A DNA stretch of 64,000 nt from Rachicladosporium sp. CCFEE 5018. Taxonomy: Eukaryota; Ascomycota; Dothideomycetes; Cladosporiales; Cladosporiaceae. A program made the translations under genes and the position numbers. The notes beneath the pieces were generated by a model that saw only the letters and a list, made by a program, of their open reading frames with translations, searched no databases and had not been told where the DNA came from. Location of the stretch: the NCBI GenBank assembly GCA_002077045.2, contig KZ111145.1:1238321-1302320 (forward strand), written 5' to 3'. Each line of letters opens with the position of its first letter. The stretch's first letter is position 1. Positions 39,872 through 51,900 of this stretch are shown piece after piece.

Positions 39872-41104
39872 TATGATGACAGGGAATGTTTCGTTGCATC
39901 TCTGAAACTGGGCACGGGTTTCGAAAGCTGATGTCACGGCATGGCGGCGGAGTCACTGGGGTTACGGAACATTGGGCATGGCATTTTGCAGTCTCTATCG
40001 CGGCGGAGTCGAAGGACGGGTCTCTTGTTTCTGGTTGAGATCGTGCCTCCTCTGTGAGCGTTTGGGGGATACGGCATTAGCTAGATAATATCGGAAATTT
40101 CGTTCACCGTCCAATCTGTTTATTTACTGTCTCAGTCATTCAGGTCCGAGCCTCTGCGATCTACTCGAATTTCCGGATAGGCCGTTGCCTGCCGTTCTGG
40201 ACAAATACGAAAAGAGAGCTGTGTTTACCCACACGCGCTTCTCGTGCATACACGTCGTCGTCCCGACGCTGCAGCCGCAGCGGTCCATCCGAGACGTTCG
40301 TCCGTCAGCCGCCAGCGTTCCGCATTATTGGCATACAGTCCCGCAGTGTGCGGCGATGATCGGCCTTCGCCAACAGACCCGGTACATGGCTGGGAACATG
40401 GTCAATCCCAGCATCTTCATCATCGGATTGCGCTGATTCCCATGTGCAGATCTAAGCCGTTGAGTGCGGCTATCGGTCACCATGGAAGCCTTCCAATCGA
40501 TTCAAGCGATCGATACATGTGCATGGCTGGTATGCTGAGGACTCACCTCCAGCGTTCTACCGGAGATCTCGGGCTCGAGATCACTACATACTCTGCGCAT
40601 CTCAACGTCGCGGCTCGCAGCGTGGTCTGTCTCAGTGACATTGCTTCGATTGAAGAAGTTGCCTGGTCAAGCGCGGATCGGGTCGAATGTGCATTCGTCC
40701 GAACACGAGGCCATACCAGTCGACTAGGTACTTCGAGGCACGTCCGACGTGGCTGGCTTGAAGCATCAGCATTCACGGGACGCCGTGGGTGTCGGCAGAC
40801 ATGCTGCGGCACTCCAAAAAGGCATTGTGCATCTGCGTGAGTGACAGGAATGGCGAACCGTGCAACGATTCACCTTGATGCTTAGGGACTTCAGCATCTC
40901 TTCCAGGCAGTGTGTATAACGATCCGATATCCCGGTGCAGCCTGTGCTAGCAGTGCCGACTGTACAGCAATGTCGAATGGTTCGCGTCCTCTGTCATTCG
41001 CGTGGCAGTCTAGCATCGATCTGAGATCCGTCCTAGCGAAAGGGTGCGCTCCTCGAGTGTCTCTCCTAGGCAGGGTCAACAAGAAACCGCTCTCGCAGTG
41101 CAGT
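39872..41104. other. Intergenic, right copy
   Basis: Counterpart of 38199-39431. No gene is supported. Confidence 0.5.
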
Positions 41105-42775
41105 CTATACTACCAGTGTGGCCTGCGCAGAATTCTCGAGAGATCCGGCTAGCTCCACTCCGGCTACAGTCCAACACTCCCTCGTGGCTGTGACCTCCGC
41201 CAGGACTGCTGCCACACCTTTCTCCTCAGGGTGGAGATGAGCTCCTCGTTCGCGGAGCAACTTTACATGCTCTACGAATCCACTGTGTGCCGCTATGAAG
41301 AGCGGTGTCCGCCCAGCCTTGTTACGCAGATGCACACTAGCACCTGATTTGAGTAGCAGACGAACGATTTCGAGGTTTGGACTCGAAGCTGCAACGTGTA
41401 ATGGAGCTGAACCATTGTAGTCCACTTCATTCAATAGGTACGCCGGCTCGTGAGATACCAGATCACGAAATTGGGCAAGGTCACCATCGGCGATGGCGTA
41501 CGAAAGACGGCTGAGATGAGCCTGCTTCGCGTTCCTGGGTGATAGATTTGAGAACATTGTATCTGTGGGCGTTGTCATCTCGCCTCTCAGTGAGATGGAC
41601 ATTCGCCGTGTGACTTCCTCGGACGTCATGTCTGGTAGCGCAAGCAGGTAGGAGAGTTTTGTGAGAGCAGCTTCGGTCGTCAGGTCATGCCCCGGCACGA
41701 TCCCAGCGCGGCCGAGTATCATGGCAGGGGCGTACAGTGGATTGACACTGCCAGTCAAGCATTGTGTGACATTGACAATGACGATGCCTCGCTGAACTGC
41801 ATCAGAGAATATTTTGATCAAAGCATTGTCGGGTCCTCCAGGCGCGTTGCCAGCGCCAAAGGTTTCAAGGATGAGTCCGCGAAGACCTTGCACTCGCAGC
41901 ACCGCATCAATCATCTCAGGCTTGATGCCTGGGAAGATGCGCAGACATGCCACGTGCGCTGTCAGTAGGTCTGTCTGCAGGGTGAAGGCTTTGATCTCAG
42001 TCGATCGATGAATCGCGTTCCATGCTACATGAACTTCGGTCGATGTTATCGATGCTAGTGGCGCGAAGTTGGGTGAGGCAAAAGCAGCGAATTGATCTGC
42101 AGACACCTTTGTTGCTCTATTCCCTCGGAACAGCTTGTGATGGAAGAATAGGCAGACTTCAGGTATGAGAAAGTGGCCAGCAATCACCAGCGAACCAAGC
42201 AGATTGTCTGTAGCATCGTTCTGCAGTGTAAGAATCGGCGCTTGCGAGCCTGTCAATATCACCGGCTTCCCTAGGTGATCGAGCATGAAGCTCAAAGCCG
42301 AGCTACTGTAGGCAAGACTATCGGTGCCATGCAACACGACAAAGGCATCGAACGACGTGTAGTTACGATGGACGGCAGTTGCTATCTGCCGCCAACCAGC
42401 TGAGTCGATCGAGCTTGAGTCAAGAATTTCCTCGAATTCAAGTACAGCGTACCGTACATGACGGCCATACCGAGACATTGGCGTGCGCAGACTTTTGAGC
42501 GTAATCGCCGGACCGCCCGTCTCTGGAAATGCTTCTACGTCGATCGGCGACGTGCCATCGTTGAACGATGGCCTTGTAGCCATGCCCGCATCCATGAAGC
42601 CATAGGCAGGTACTAGACCTAGACCCTCGGGACTCGGCTTCATGCATATAGTGCCTCCAGTCATGATAATCAGCACCCGTGATTCTATAGGTCCATTCGT
42701 GACTGCACCTCCCCCGTGCGGGGAGGGAGAGAGTGGTCTATAAAGGGGCGTACTGGTACCGGAGTCGGACGCCAT
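41105..42775 (-). CDS. L-asparaginase with C-terminal ankyrin repeats
   Basis: Single exon of 556 residues. The asparaginase domain begins with VLIIMTGGTICM (about 34-45, first catalytic Thr in TGGTI) and has the second active-site block VLHGTDSLAYSSSALSFML near 170 (Thr and Asp of HGTDS). The interface block KPVILTGSQAP follows. The region from about residue 425 carries ankyrin-like repeats (NGSAPLHVAASSPNLEIVRLLL and GRTPLFIAAHSGFVEHVKLL). This layout matches eukaryotic cytosolic asparaginases such as the mammalian 60-kDa form and many fungal proteins. It hydrolyses asparagine to aspartate and ammonia. No signal peptide is seen, so it is taken as cytosolic. Confidence 0.93.
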   Translation of the reverse strand: MASDSGTSTPLYRPLSPSPHGGGAVTNGPIESRVLIIMTGGTICMKPSPEGLGLVPAYGFMDAGMATRPSFNDGTSPIDVEAFPETGGPAITLKSLRTPMSRYGRHVRYAVLEFEEILDSSSIDSAGWRQIATAVHRNYTSFDAFVVLHGTDSLAYSSSALSFMLDHLGKPVILTGSQAPILTLQNDATDNLLGSLVIAGHFLIPEVCLFFHHKLFRGNRATKVSADQFAAFASPNFAPLASITSTEVHVAWNAIHRSTEIKAFTLQTDLLTAHVACLRIFPGIKPEMIDAVLRVQGLRGLILETFGAGNAPGGPDNALIKIFSDAVQRGIVIVNVTQCLTGSVNPLYAPAMILGRAGIVPGHDLTTEAALTKLSYLLALPDMTSEEVTRRMSISLRGEMTTPTDTMFSNLSPRNAKQAHLSRLSYAIADGDLAQFRDLVSHEPAYLLNEVDYNGSAPLHVAASSPNLEIVRLLLKSGASVHLRNKAGRTPLFIAAHSGFVEHVKLLRERGAHLHPEEKGVAAVLAEVTATRECWTVAGVELAGSLENSAQATLVV

Positions 42776-43801
42776 TTTCGCAGTGTTGTCGTATCCGGGC
42801 TGTTCAAATATTTGAAGAGTCCTGTGCTACTATCATGCACACCACGAGTGTCTGTCTGGGCCGACTGCGACGACGAGAGAGTGGCCGTCAATAACTTGAG
42901 ATGCGCGGTGTCTTCCACGGTAATCAACGCCAAAGAGCGCTGCGCTTTGACCGTGGAGTCGTGACTTGAAGAGCGTCCTTGAGTAAGTCCCTATTTACGG
43001 GCTCACTGCGCACGCCAGCAAGCGAAGGCTCGATGACAAGTCGCTTTCACTGAGCAAACCGAATGCTCGCAAGTGCCGTGCAACGTGGCTTGTCACGCGA
43101 GCGGCAAGAAAGGAGCCGCTCGTTAACTCTCTGTCAAGGAGCAAGCTGGGTTATGCGACACTGCGATAGTACATTCGTGCCAGCACTGTCCGTGGGAGTG
43201 TCGATAACCCCTCTCTAACGCTCTCCCAAGCAGCACTAGCAGCGATCTGCTATCGCGGTGCAACATACACTAGCAGCGTCGACAGTGAGGGTCTCTTGAG
43301 TTATTCACCCTTCTCCTGTCATGCGTGTGCTCGTGTGGTGAGCACAATCGACCATGCGGATCGATATCGCACAGACCAAACGTAGATTTCGATGCAGGTA
43401 CCCGCGACCCGCAGTAGCCGAGACATGTTTGGTGCATAGGGGAGGGGGTGCGGCCTCAAGACACCACGCGCATATATTACAAATTGCAAAACGTTCGCGC
43501 TTCCACGTACCCCCCCGAATCGAATCGCTGAACTCCTTCGCCACTTCATTGTGTTACGTTCCGGACGATCTGCAAGGAGATAAGTCCTTCCACATTCGAG
43601 CAATCGACAGCTGCTCACGTGCTTTGGACTGCATTGCTGCACGATCTGGAAGACTCAGAATTAGGGCAAGCACACGGTGGTATATTTGGAGCTGGACATA
43701 CATTGCGCCCGAGGAATTACGCATAGTGTGACCCCAGCTGGTACGAAGCGCATTCATCGGAGCAACGAGCACCGTCTGCGCACTTGCGCCAAACCGCCGC
43801 G
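42776..43801. other. Divergent intergenic region
   Basis: One kilobase between the divergent starts of the asparaginase and the Arf-type GTPase genes. No gene is supported; frames at 43305-43814 overlap in several phases. Confidence 0.55.
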
Positions 43802-44583
43802 ATGGGCGCCGCAATCTCGCGCTCGCTGGCCAAGATCTTCGGCAGCAAGGAGATGCGCTTGTTAATGTTGGGACTGGACGCTGCAGGAAAGACCAGTACG
43901 TGCTCCTACTACTTCAGGAGCTGCGCGACTAGGAGGCGCATGAATGCAGTGCCATGTACTGATACAACCCGCCAGCAATCCTCTACACCCTCAAGCTTTC
44001 CCCGAGCGCCGCAAGTGAAGTGCACACGATACCAACAGTGGGTTTCAACGTCGAGACAGTGACGTACAAGAACACCAGGTTCAATGTCTGGGACGTTGGT
44101 GGACAGGACAAGATCAGGCCGCTGTGGCGGCATTACTTCTCTGGTGCGTAGACTCGGGTGAAGCTTGGACCCTGGGTGGGTTGCAGAGCAGAAGTTGGGG
44201 CAGTCGCTGACCACATCGACCAGGCACACACGCCCTCATCTTCGTGATTGACTCAAATGATCGCGCACGCCTGGACGAAGCAAAGTCAGAATTGGCACGG
44301 ATCATTCAAGACCGAGAAATGCGGAATGTAGTGTTGTTGGTCTTCGCGAATAAGCAGGATACTGCTGGAGGTACGTGGCCAATCCGCCCGTGCACGGAGA
44401 AGGCACTTAGCTTACTGACGGTGTACAGCGATGCGACCAAACGATGTTGCGCGAGCACTAGACCTGGACCGAATAGCGAAAGATCACGTATGGAAAGTTG
44501 AGCCGAGCTGTGCAACGAGTGGTGAGGGAATTTTCGAAGGTCTCAGCTGGCTGAGCCAGAATGTTAAGGTGGAGAAGAAGTGA
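43802..44583 (+). CDS. ARF6: Arf6-type small GTPase
   Basis: Four exons give 187 residues: 43802-43895, 43976-44143, 44224-44370 and 44429-44583; introns are 80, 80 and 58 nt. Gly2 can be myristoylated (MGAAISRSLAKIFGSKEM). GTP-binding blocks are GLDAAGKTT, TIPTVGFNVETV, WDVGGQDKIRPLWRHYF, FANKQDTAGA and CATSGEGIFEGL. The IFGSKEM start, TVTYKNTRFNVWDVGG and DREMR favour Arf6 (AspArfB/yeast Arf3 group) over Arf1; this group acts in plasma-membrane traffic, endocytosis and polarity. Between LKLS and TIPTV there are about four more residues (SPSAASEVH) than in most Arf6 proteins. The 3' end faces that of PMI40. Confidence 0.9.
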
Positions 44584-44954
44584 GGGGGCTGTGAAGAGAA
44601 GTAGTGAAGTGAGCTTCATGCTCGCCGAGACATGGGCCGATAGACTGGAATGTCATAAGTGCCAGGCGTGAGATAACCCGCGAAGCTCATTGTGCAGGCA
44701 GGAGTTGGCGATTATCTCGCATGGTCAGACCCGGCGGACTGAGCGGTCATCGGAATGAGACGAAGCGAAGTGGCAACAGCAGCCACCGGCCCGCAATGTA
44801 CTCGCACGAACGAGGTGCGCGTTGAAAGAAGTGATGGTGGTGCGTTGGATATGATAATACCCTTTGCTGCGTTCTGGCGTCTATAGTTGCTTTTTGCGTC
44901 CGCAACATCTGTATCGTAGTCTGTACCGTTTTGCCTCTACCCGCCATCGGTCTA
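44584..44954. other. Convergent intergenic region
   Basis: Holds the 3' ends of the Arf-type GTPase and PMI40 genes. No other element is seen. Confidence 0.55.
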
Positions 44955-46546
44955 TCAGAGGTTGCCTTTGGCGTCACCTCCTTCCTCAGCAAGCTCACAG
45001 AAAGCTCTGAAGGTTACGAACGGCTTCGCGCCATCCGTGCTCTCCAGCACACACTCCGCCGTCGCCCCGACGAAGTAGACATACCCCTCCTTGACCTCTT
45101 CCGTCTTCGGACCTACACTGATCTTGCCCTTACCCTCCGTGCAAATAATGATGGCCGGTCCCTCGATGCCCTCGAACGTCACCTTCGCACCAGCGTTCTG
45201 CAGATCTGTTTTCACGACCGCGAACTCCTCGATCGGTGGGTCGTAGAGCATAGCCGAGGAGTCCGACGAGTGCGAGGTGGTGTTTAGTTTGCAGTAAGGG
45301 TACGGCACAGGAGCCATCTTCTGGGATGAAGGTGGAGCGAAGGTATAAGTTAGCATGCTGGTCAGATTGGGGATGTCTTTGAACTTTGGAGTGAAGCCGG
45401 CGCGGACAACGTTGTCAGAGGCGGCCATGCATTCGATGATGTCTGAGGAGTAAGACGTTAGCAGTGATCATGGGATGGGAATGGGGTTTGTGGAGTCTGC
45501 TTACCTCCGGAGATGTAGGCGTGAATGTCGTCAGCACGGAGGAACATCGCTTCACCTGGCTCGAGGACGACGAAGTTCAGGAAGAATGTCACGAAGAGAC
45601 CGATGTCTGAGGGAAACTGGCTATTGAGACGTGGAAGCAGCTCGGCGAGGACTTTGCCGCCGGGTGCTGGGGCGTCTTTGCCGGGAAAGTCGGTCTGTTG
45701 CGACTGCACTTGCTCGAGTAGCTCCTTCGAGGCAGCTTTGACGTCTTCGTCCTTCGACTCCATCAAGCTCGTGAAAGCTGCTCGAAGGGCTTGCTTCTGC
45801 TCGTCCTGGGACTTTGAGGTCTCCACAGCACTTTCGAACTTCTTCGAGGCATCCTCGCCCACGAGTCTGCGCAGCGATTTGATGTGCTTCAGGAAGTAAA
45901 CTGTTTCTTCTAGTGGCCTGAACCCGCACAGTCCTTCGAATGGCGTGATCGCAATGGTCATCTCGGGCTTGTGGTTGTCATCTTTGTACTCCTTTGGGTT
46001 GTCCTTGTGGAGCTGGGCAGCGAGCTTCTTGTTCGGGTGAGCCTGTATCGAGAGTGCCTTGGCGATCGACAAGACCTTGAACAAGAACGGGAGTTTCTGC
46101 AGAACCTGTGAGGATTCGAATATGTTTCGTGTGATGAGGTAGCACTACCTGATCGTACTTCTTTGCAATATCTTGGCCCATCAAGGCCTGGTTATCCTGC
46201 ACCAGATCTAGCAGACTTCGTTTCGTCTCGAGGTCCGAAGATGGATTCGATGGGTGGGTGCCCATCCATAGCTACGACCTGATTCAGATGGACGTCCTCG
46301 ATGACTGCTTGGAAGGGCAAAGACGTACCTCGGCGTATGGCTTCTTGCTCTCAATCTGGAAGCCATCTCGAGGTGTTGCAGCCGCATAGCGTGCTGCGGC
46401 CGAGTCACTGCCTGGCTTTCCCCATTCATAGCTGTTCACACCTGCAGACTAGCTCGTTAGTCCTTTTATTTCCGAGAAAATTCTACAACCAACGCATCGT
46501 GGACAGCACACTGACCGCATTGTAACCGAAGCAGTGGGACTTGCAT
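44955..46546 (-). CDS. PMI40: Mannose-6-phosphate isomerase, type I
   Basis: Converts fructose-6-phosphate and mannose-6-phosphate, feeding GDP-mannose synthesis for glycans and cell wall. Five exons: 46516-46546, 46329-46441, 46149-46271, 45505-46096 and 44955-45442, giving 448 residues; introns are 74, 57, 52 and 62 nt. The start MQVPLLRLQCGVNSYEWG is the family's usual one. The zinc site lies in SIQAHPNKKLAAQLH with HKPEMTIAITPFEGLCGFRP (Gln and His of QAHPNK, Glu of KPEM), and a further His is in DDIHAYISGDIIECMAASDN. The C-terminal cupin half ends GYVYFVGA and then a short tail. Exon 1 is only 31 nt. Confidence 0.95.
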
Positions 46547-48265
46547 CTTTGCCACAGCGCTGGATGGAAGTTGTAAAGCGAACCTCCGACTATGACTATG
46601 GCATGGACGGGTCAATGAATTGTCTTGGTGTAATTCTGCCAATTGTTTTCTCACCCTCGGTAACAAACCTTTAGAGTGTACTCTGCTGAAGCTACGAGGT
46701 CGCACAGGGTCAGACTTCTGCAGGCCTGATCCATGTCCCGTTGCGCACGGCTACGGTGCGAGCCCAAACTCTAAGCAGGTGACGCAACCGCGACTTCGAA
46801 CCAGCCTGATATGTAGCTCGCTGTTCATCAGTAAGAGCATAGATTGCCCAATCTCCTCCGTCTGGCGCTCTCCATGTCGCGCGAGTGGTGAATCGAACGG
46901 CGTAGCACGACAGCTCGAGTGCGAGAGGGGTCTGGTCGCAAGCACTCGAAGTCCGATACTGACGTCGAAGGAATCCTGCAAAAGCAGAGACAGACTAACT
47001 GCCTGCATCACTTCCGAGCTGGCGAAACACCAACATCCACCAACATCCTTCCTATTACAATCATGGACGCGAGATCGCTTCAGATCTCCCTGTTGAAGCA
47101 ACACTAAGCCGATTCTCGCGGTCGTGGTGGTTTCTTGATCACACGACCTGCCCAGTCATCCCTATTCTTTCAGACGTTGCTCCGAGATCGCGAATTGCAG
47201 CACAGAACTCCTCAGCTCGTACGGATGCTTCACTTTCCGTGCGGAGGCGAGTGATCGCCATCTAGCGCGCTGAAAGCGACGCGCTCGTCTCGTAGATGCA
47301 GACCGCAGGCGCTCGTCGACGACTTTGCTCGCTACTGAGTCCAATGGATCGCGTCAGAATGATACATGCGGATCCTTTCGATCAGCTCACTCGGGACTAC
47401 AAGCACATTCATTGCGCGCTCTCGTCACGACTTGCACGTGCGTACAGGACAAGGCACCACTCGCGCTGCTTTACGGTACAATAGTACTTTGGCCTCTCGC
47501 GTACCTCAGACGGACTGAAATGTCTCAGGCGTCATCAGCTGCGGCCTCTCCACGCTGGCTTCGTCGTAGAAGAGTACCGACTTGTACGCTTTCCTGAATG
47601 CTAGCAGGCATAGGCGAATGTCCGGGCTCTTCACCCTTGCACGGCCAGCAAGCACGTATACTTGAGATTGCTGCGAACTGGATGTAGTGCACCTAATGTA
47701 CCTGATGCGAAGCGACCGGACACTCATTCGACCCTGCGACTCTATACGTGCGCATCGGCTGCAGCTGTAGCAACATTCTGCAACCTCACCCGACCTAAGG
47801 TAGGGCAACATTGATCATCGACGATTCTGTACTCGCGGTTTGTATGAGCTCTGACCTTCATGCAGCTGACGGTAGCTGCTCCTTCCATGCTCATCTCTCC
47901 GTCACGATGCTATGGTTCCAGGGATTCTGTATGCATTGATCGATCATAGTGTAGCATAGTGGTTCGCCTTGACTCGTCTCTCAACTGTACAGCCAACCAA
48001 AGGACTCGTGCTGGAGAACGACCAACACGTCGATCGCTGCGATGTAACATTGTCGTTGACGAGCGTTGCAGAGGCACGAGCGAGTGCAGATCCTCTGACC
48101 GCAGGGTATCCATGACGATGCGGAGCAGTGCACAGAACGAGACCATCCCGAGGCTATAAAGTATCGCGAATGGCCATCATTGCCATAGGTTTAACACTAC
48201 AGCTATAGACCGGTCTCGCACGGCATCTTCATTCGGCAAACCTTCAGTCCGTCACAACAGTCATC
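46547..48265. other. Intergenic
   Basis: About 1.7 kb with no supported gene. Frames on both strands are short and overlapping. The promoter of PMI40 lies at its left and that of the small secreted protein at its right. Confidence 0.5.
48155..48161 (+). promoter_or_regulatory. TATA box of small secreted protein gene
   Basis: TATAAAG about 105 bases before the start codon at 48266. It supports a real gene here. Confidence 0.5.
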
Positions 48266-48703
48266 ATGCGCGTCGCAGCTTTTGTCACCGCTCTCGCAGG
48301 CTACATCGCGGCCACAGGTGCCAACGAGTGCACATTGAGTACGGCACCGCCGCTACAGTTGATCTCCCGGATCGCAACTAATTATGGTCAGACACTTGCG
48401 ATGTTGATCCGGTCTGCGGAATTGAAGCTTGCCAAGAGACCGGCGGAATGCAGACCTTGACCTTCTACTTCTGCTGCGCAGCACCAGGTGGTAAGTACGG
48501 CACTCGCTCCTGAAATCAGTCTGATCACTAATCGCTTGTACAGTGAGCGTCCTCCAGGAGGACCTAATACATGCCCCGGCTGCAGTGGTTCCAAGATGAT
48601 CAGGCGTTGGGCAGACATTTCGAACCTGCAGGCCGACGAGGCAGAGAAGAGGGACTTGGAGGCGGTGACGAAGCGGAGTCATGCGAAGGATTTCACTGTA
48701 TAG
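48266..48703 (+). CDS. Small secreted cysteine-rich protein, candidate
   Basis: The proposed model has exons 48266-48338, 48392-48490 and 48558-48703, giving 105 residues. Intron 1 is 53 nt with GTACGG...GGTCAG and an internal CTAAT branch-like motif; the frame is kept. A signal peptide (MRVAAFVTALAGYIAATGA) is followed by eight Cys residues: ECTLNTCDVDPVCGIEACQ, a YFCCAAPG block, and TCPGCSG. The second 3' splice site is less sure: an earlier TACAG at 48543 would give a 53-nt intron but a different, shorter tail lacking the last two Cys. An even Cys count favours the later site. Size, secretion and Cys content are like fungal effector or cell-surface proteins; no family is recognised, and nothing shows its role. 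Confidence 0.5.
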
Positions 48704-48947
48704 ATGTGACTGGTATGGCTCAGACGAGTAGAATGTCGCTTGACGGGAAGATTGCCTAACACTCACTTTGTAGAAATAGCTCTGTTACATGACTGCCATC
48801 GTGTCTGTCGAGAATAACGAGCATAAACCATCCTCATGCTTCAGCCATCGCGAGCCTACTGCATAACTTCTCAACTTCTTGAACCTAGGCTCCGACCTGG
48901 TACTTTGCCGCGGCACGTTCGTCGTCCATCTCATGCATTTACCTTCA

Positions 48948-51900
48948 TCACCACCCGCCTCCATGGTGCGAGCCACGTTGCTGGGAGCCATCCCAGTCAT
49001 GAACGTTCCCGCCATGATCATTCCAGCCATGACCCTGCCAGGCAAAGCTCAAGTTGAGCGCTTGCTCAAACGCTCCTCCCTGCGTGAACTGCTCGAGTCC
49101 AGTGACGTAAACGGTGTTGTCCTTGTACTCCACGATGAGCTTCTGCGCCTCGCACTGCTGCTTACCGATAAACAATGAAACGTATTGCGGCTTCTGGGAG
49201 ATGCCGGCAACGGTGACGTTCGCGAGTGGCGCAGAGGCGTGGTACGAGCCTTCGATCTGGGTCGAGAGGACGTTGTTGGCGAAGTTGAACTAGCAAGAGG
49301 TCAGCAAAACGTAGATTATGAGGGCGGGTTGCAAGCTTACAGTGACGACTTTAGTAGCACTTGGGACTAAGCTGACACCATCGTCCAGGTACAGACTTCC
49401 AGACGCCTTTCCATCCTTGTTCAGAGCGACAAGAATGCCGAATGGGTTACTTTGGGTTTCGGCTGTAGTGTAGCCAGGTTGCTGCAACGGTAAGATCGAG
49501 CCACCTCGGACGTGCACGTTGATATGTTCCAGAGGCGCCGAAAGTGTAACGTTCTGCTGAGGTGCGGCGTTGACAGCTTGCAGGGTGTACCAGTCGTACC
49601 ACTTCGTTCCATCTCCGACGCCCGGGAAGACACCGTTGACGGTGTTGACGTTCGGGATCAGTACTGGAGTAACCAGGAGTGAAGGACCGAGCATGAATTG
49701 GCTGTAGGTTCCTGCAAGCGAAGCATCCTCCGGGAATTCCCACGCGGGAGCACGCATGACAGTCTCGCCTTGGATATGTGCGTAGTAGAAGAGAGTGTAC
49801 ATGTAGTTGAGCAAGCTGTAGCGGACGTGCATTGCGCGTCGTGATGCTTCAGCTACGGACGACCAGCGGTAGGCCTCTTGGCTGATGGCAGCCTTCACAT
49901 TGTGGTTCCGGTAGAAGGGGAAGAAGGCACTGAGCTCCATCCAGCGCGAGCAGAGGTCATAGTCGGTATTGTGTGCGAATCCGCAGGTGTCTGCGCCAAA
50001 CCTGCCGCTTCGTTAGTATGGAAATATAGTGAAGGGTGTGGCGAAAGCTTACATGGGCATGCCAGACATCATGAACGTTAGTGCCTGCGCGATCGACAAG
50101 AACATGCTACCCCAGGTGGAAGTGTTATCGCCACCCCAATGTGCGGTTGTCTTGCCAGAGCCTGCGAATGTGCTTCGTCCCACGGTGAACGGCCGCTTAC
50201 CAGGAAACAGCGTGAGAAGCGACTCGTACGTAGCGTTACTGATCTGTAGACCGAAGAGATTGTGCATCTCGTACTCGGTAGTATTGTGGGGATCATTGTG
50301 GGTAGCATTGGGTGCGATCGCACCCTTCAGAAGGGAGTGACCAGACTGTACGGTATTGAGCACGTACGGAGGGGAGTTGAGGTTTCGCACGCCAGGTGTT
50401 GGATTTGTGCGTCCCTGGGTAGTGGTCGTTGGATTTGGCAGCGGCGTTGCCGAAGACGCCGCGGTGGCTTGCGAAGTACTGGCAGCGGCAGCAGAAGAAG
50501 CCTCGGTGGCGTTCGTGATGTTGAAGCCTTCGGGATACAAGTAATCAAAGCTGTATGGGTCGCCCGGTAGTAGGAAAGGCGGATGGATGGGATTCTCGGT
50601 CAGTCTCCCGTTACCGCACGATCCGACACAGAAGCTGCTTGCCTCCGAGAGATCGATCTGTAAGTAGCAGTCAGTCAATCGGTAGAGATAGAGGAAAGAG
50701 GCCTCATGAACTCTCCGTGACGACTTCGGAAGGTCTGCACTTACCCAGATGCCATCGAAGCTAGTATTGTTCCACCAAGAGACAATCTCATTGGTCCACC
50801 AAGCTTGAGAGCCCGGAAGCAGCCAATCGGCCCACGAGGAGAAGCCTGGCCAATTGTCTCCGTAATAGTAGTCGCCAGTCGTGGGGTCTCTGATGAACAG
50901 GCCTTGAGCTGCTGCACGTTCCCACGGTGGGTACGAATCGCTTGCGTTGTCCGGATTTGGTGCGTAGATGTTCGAGTCGATGATCGGGACGTAGTACTGC
51001 CCATTCGCGTGGAGGCTAGCGATCCATGCTTGGAAAGGTCCAATTGGGTACGTCACATTGTTGTTGGTAAAGTCACGATAGAGTTCATAGATGTCCAGCT
51101 AAGAGAGGTCAGTTGCCCGACAAGCAAGCTTGCATCATAGGCCAGTACTTACATCGTTCCAAACGCACTGCAGTGTGGGTTAGCATAGTTGAATCTTCAG
51201 AGTAAGCGGACTTCACCATACCTCAAGAGGGATATTCGCGTCCCGGTACCCCTGCACCACTCCCTCCATGACACTGATGTTCTCGTACCCCCATCTGACT
51301 TGGTGAAAGCCGAATGTCCAGAACTGCTCAAGCTTCGGCAAACCTACGCAGTCTCGCTGGTATTGTGCGATAGTCTGCTTTGCACTTGAGCTTCCATCAG
51401 AGCTCTCGCCGCTTAGAAAGTAGAGGTCGATACTACCTCCGATAGTGCGGTATGTGATTGTGTTCGTCTGGAGAAGCCATTCCTGGCCGTGGGCTATGCT
51501 ACTCGTCAGTGCTGTGCACAGCATTGGCATACGCTTCAAACACACCGTTGCGAGCATACACGCCATGTGCTGTGGTCTTTCCGTTATCTTGGTCATAGCG
51601 GGTCTCCTGATAGAACGGATGCTGTCCATATACATTGCCATCGACTGTGTTGCCAGAGTCGGTGGCATAGAGTGTTTGGGTGTGGTTCTGGCCGAGCAGG
51701 AAGTCATGAATGTTTTCAGCGAGACCGTATACCTTGTAATCCTGCATCGATGTTAGCGCTGAGACCCTAAGCAAGCCTCGAACGAGTCACAGAGAGGCGA
51801 CTCACATCTACCATGTTGGTCACAAGCTCAACGAACTGGTCCTCGAAGACCAGAACATGTCCATAGGTAGAGAAGAGCTCCTCGCCTGTGCTGCTACGGG

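Larger units (their letters stand above)
39804..41376. repeat. 1573-bp gap-flanking duplicate, right copy
   Basis: Counterpart of 38131-39703. It continues without a break into the complete asparaginase gene. Confidence 0.95.
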
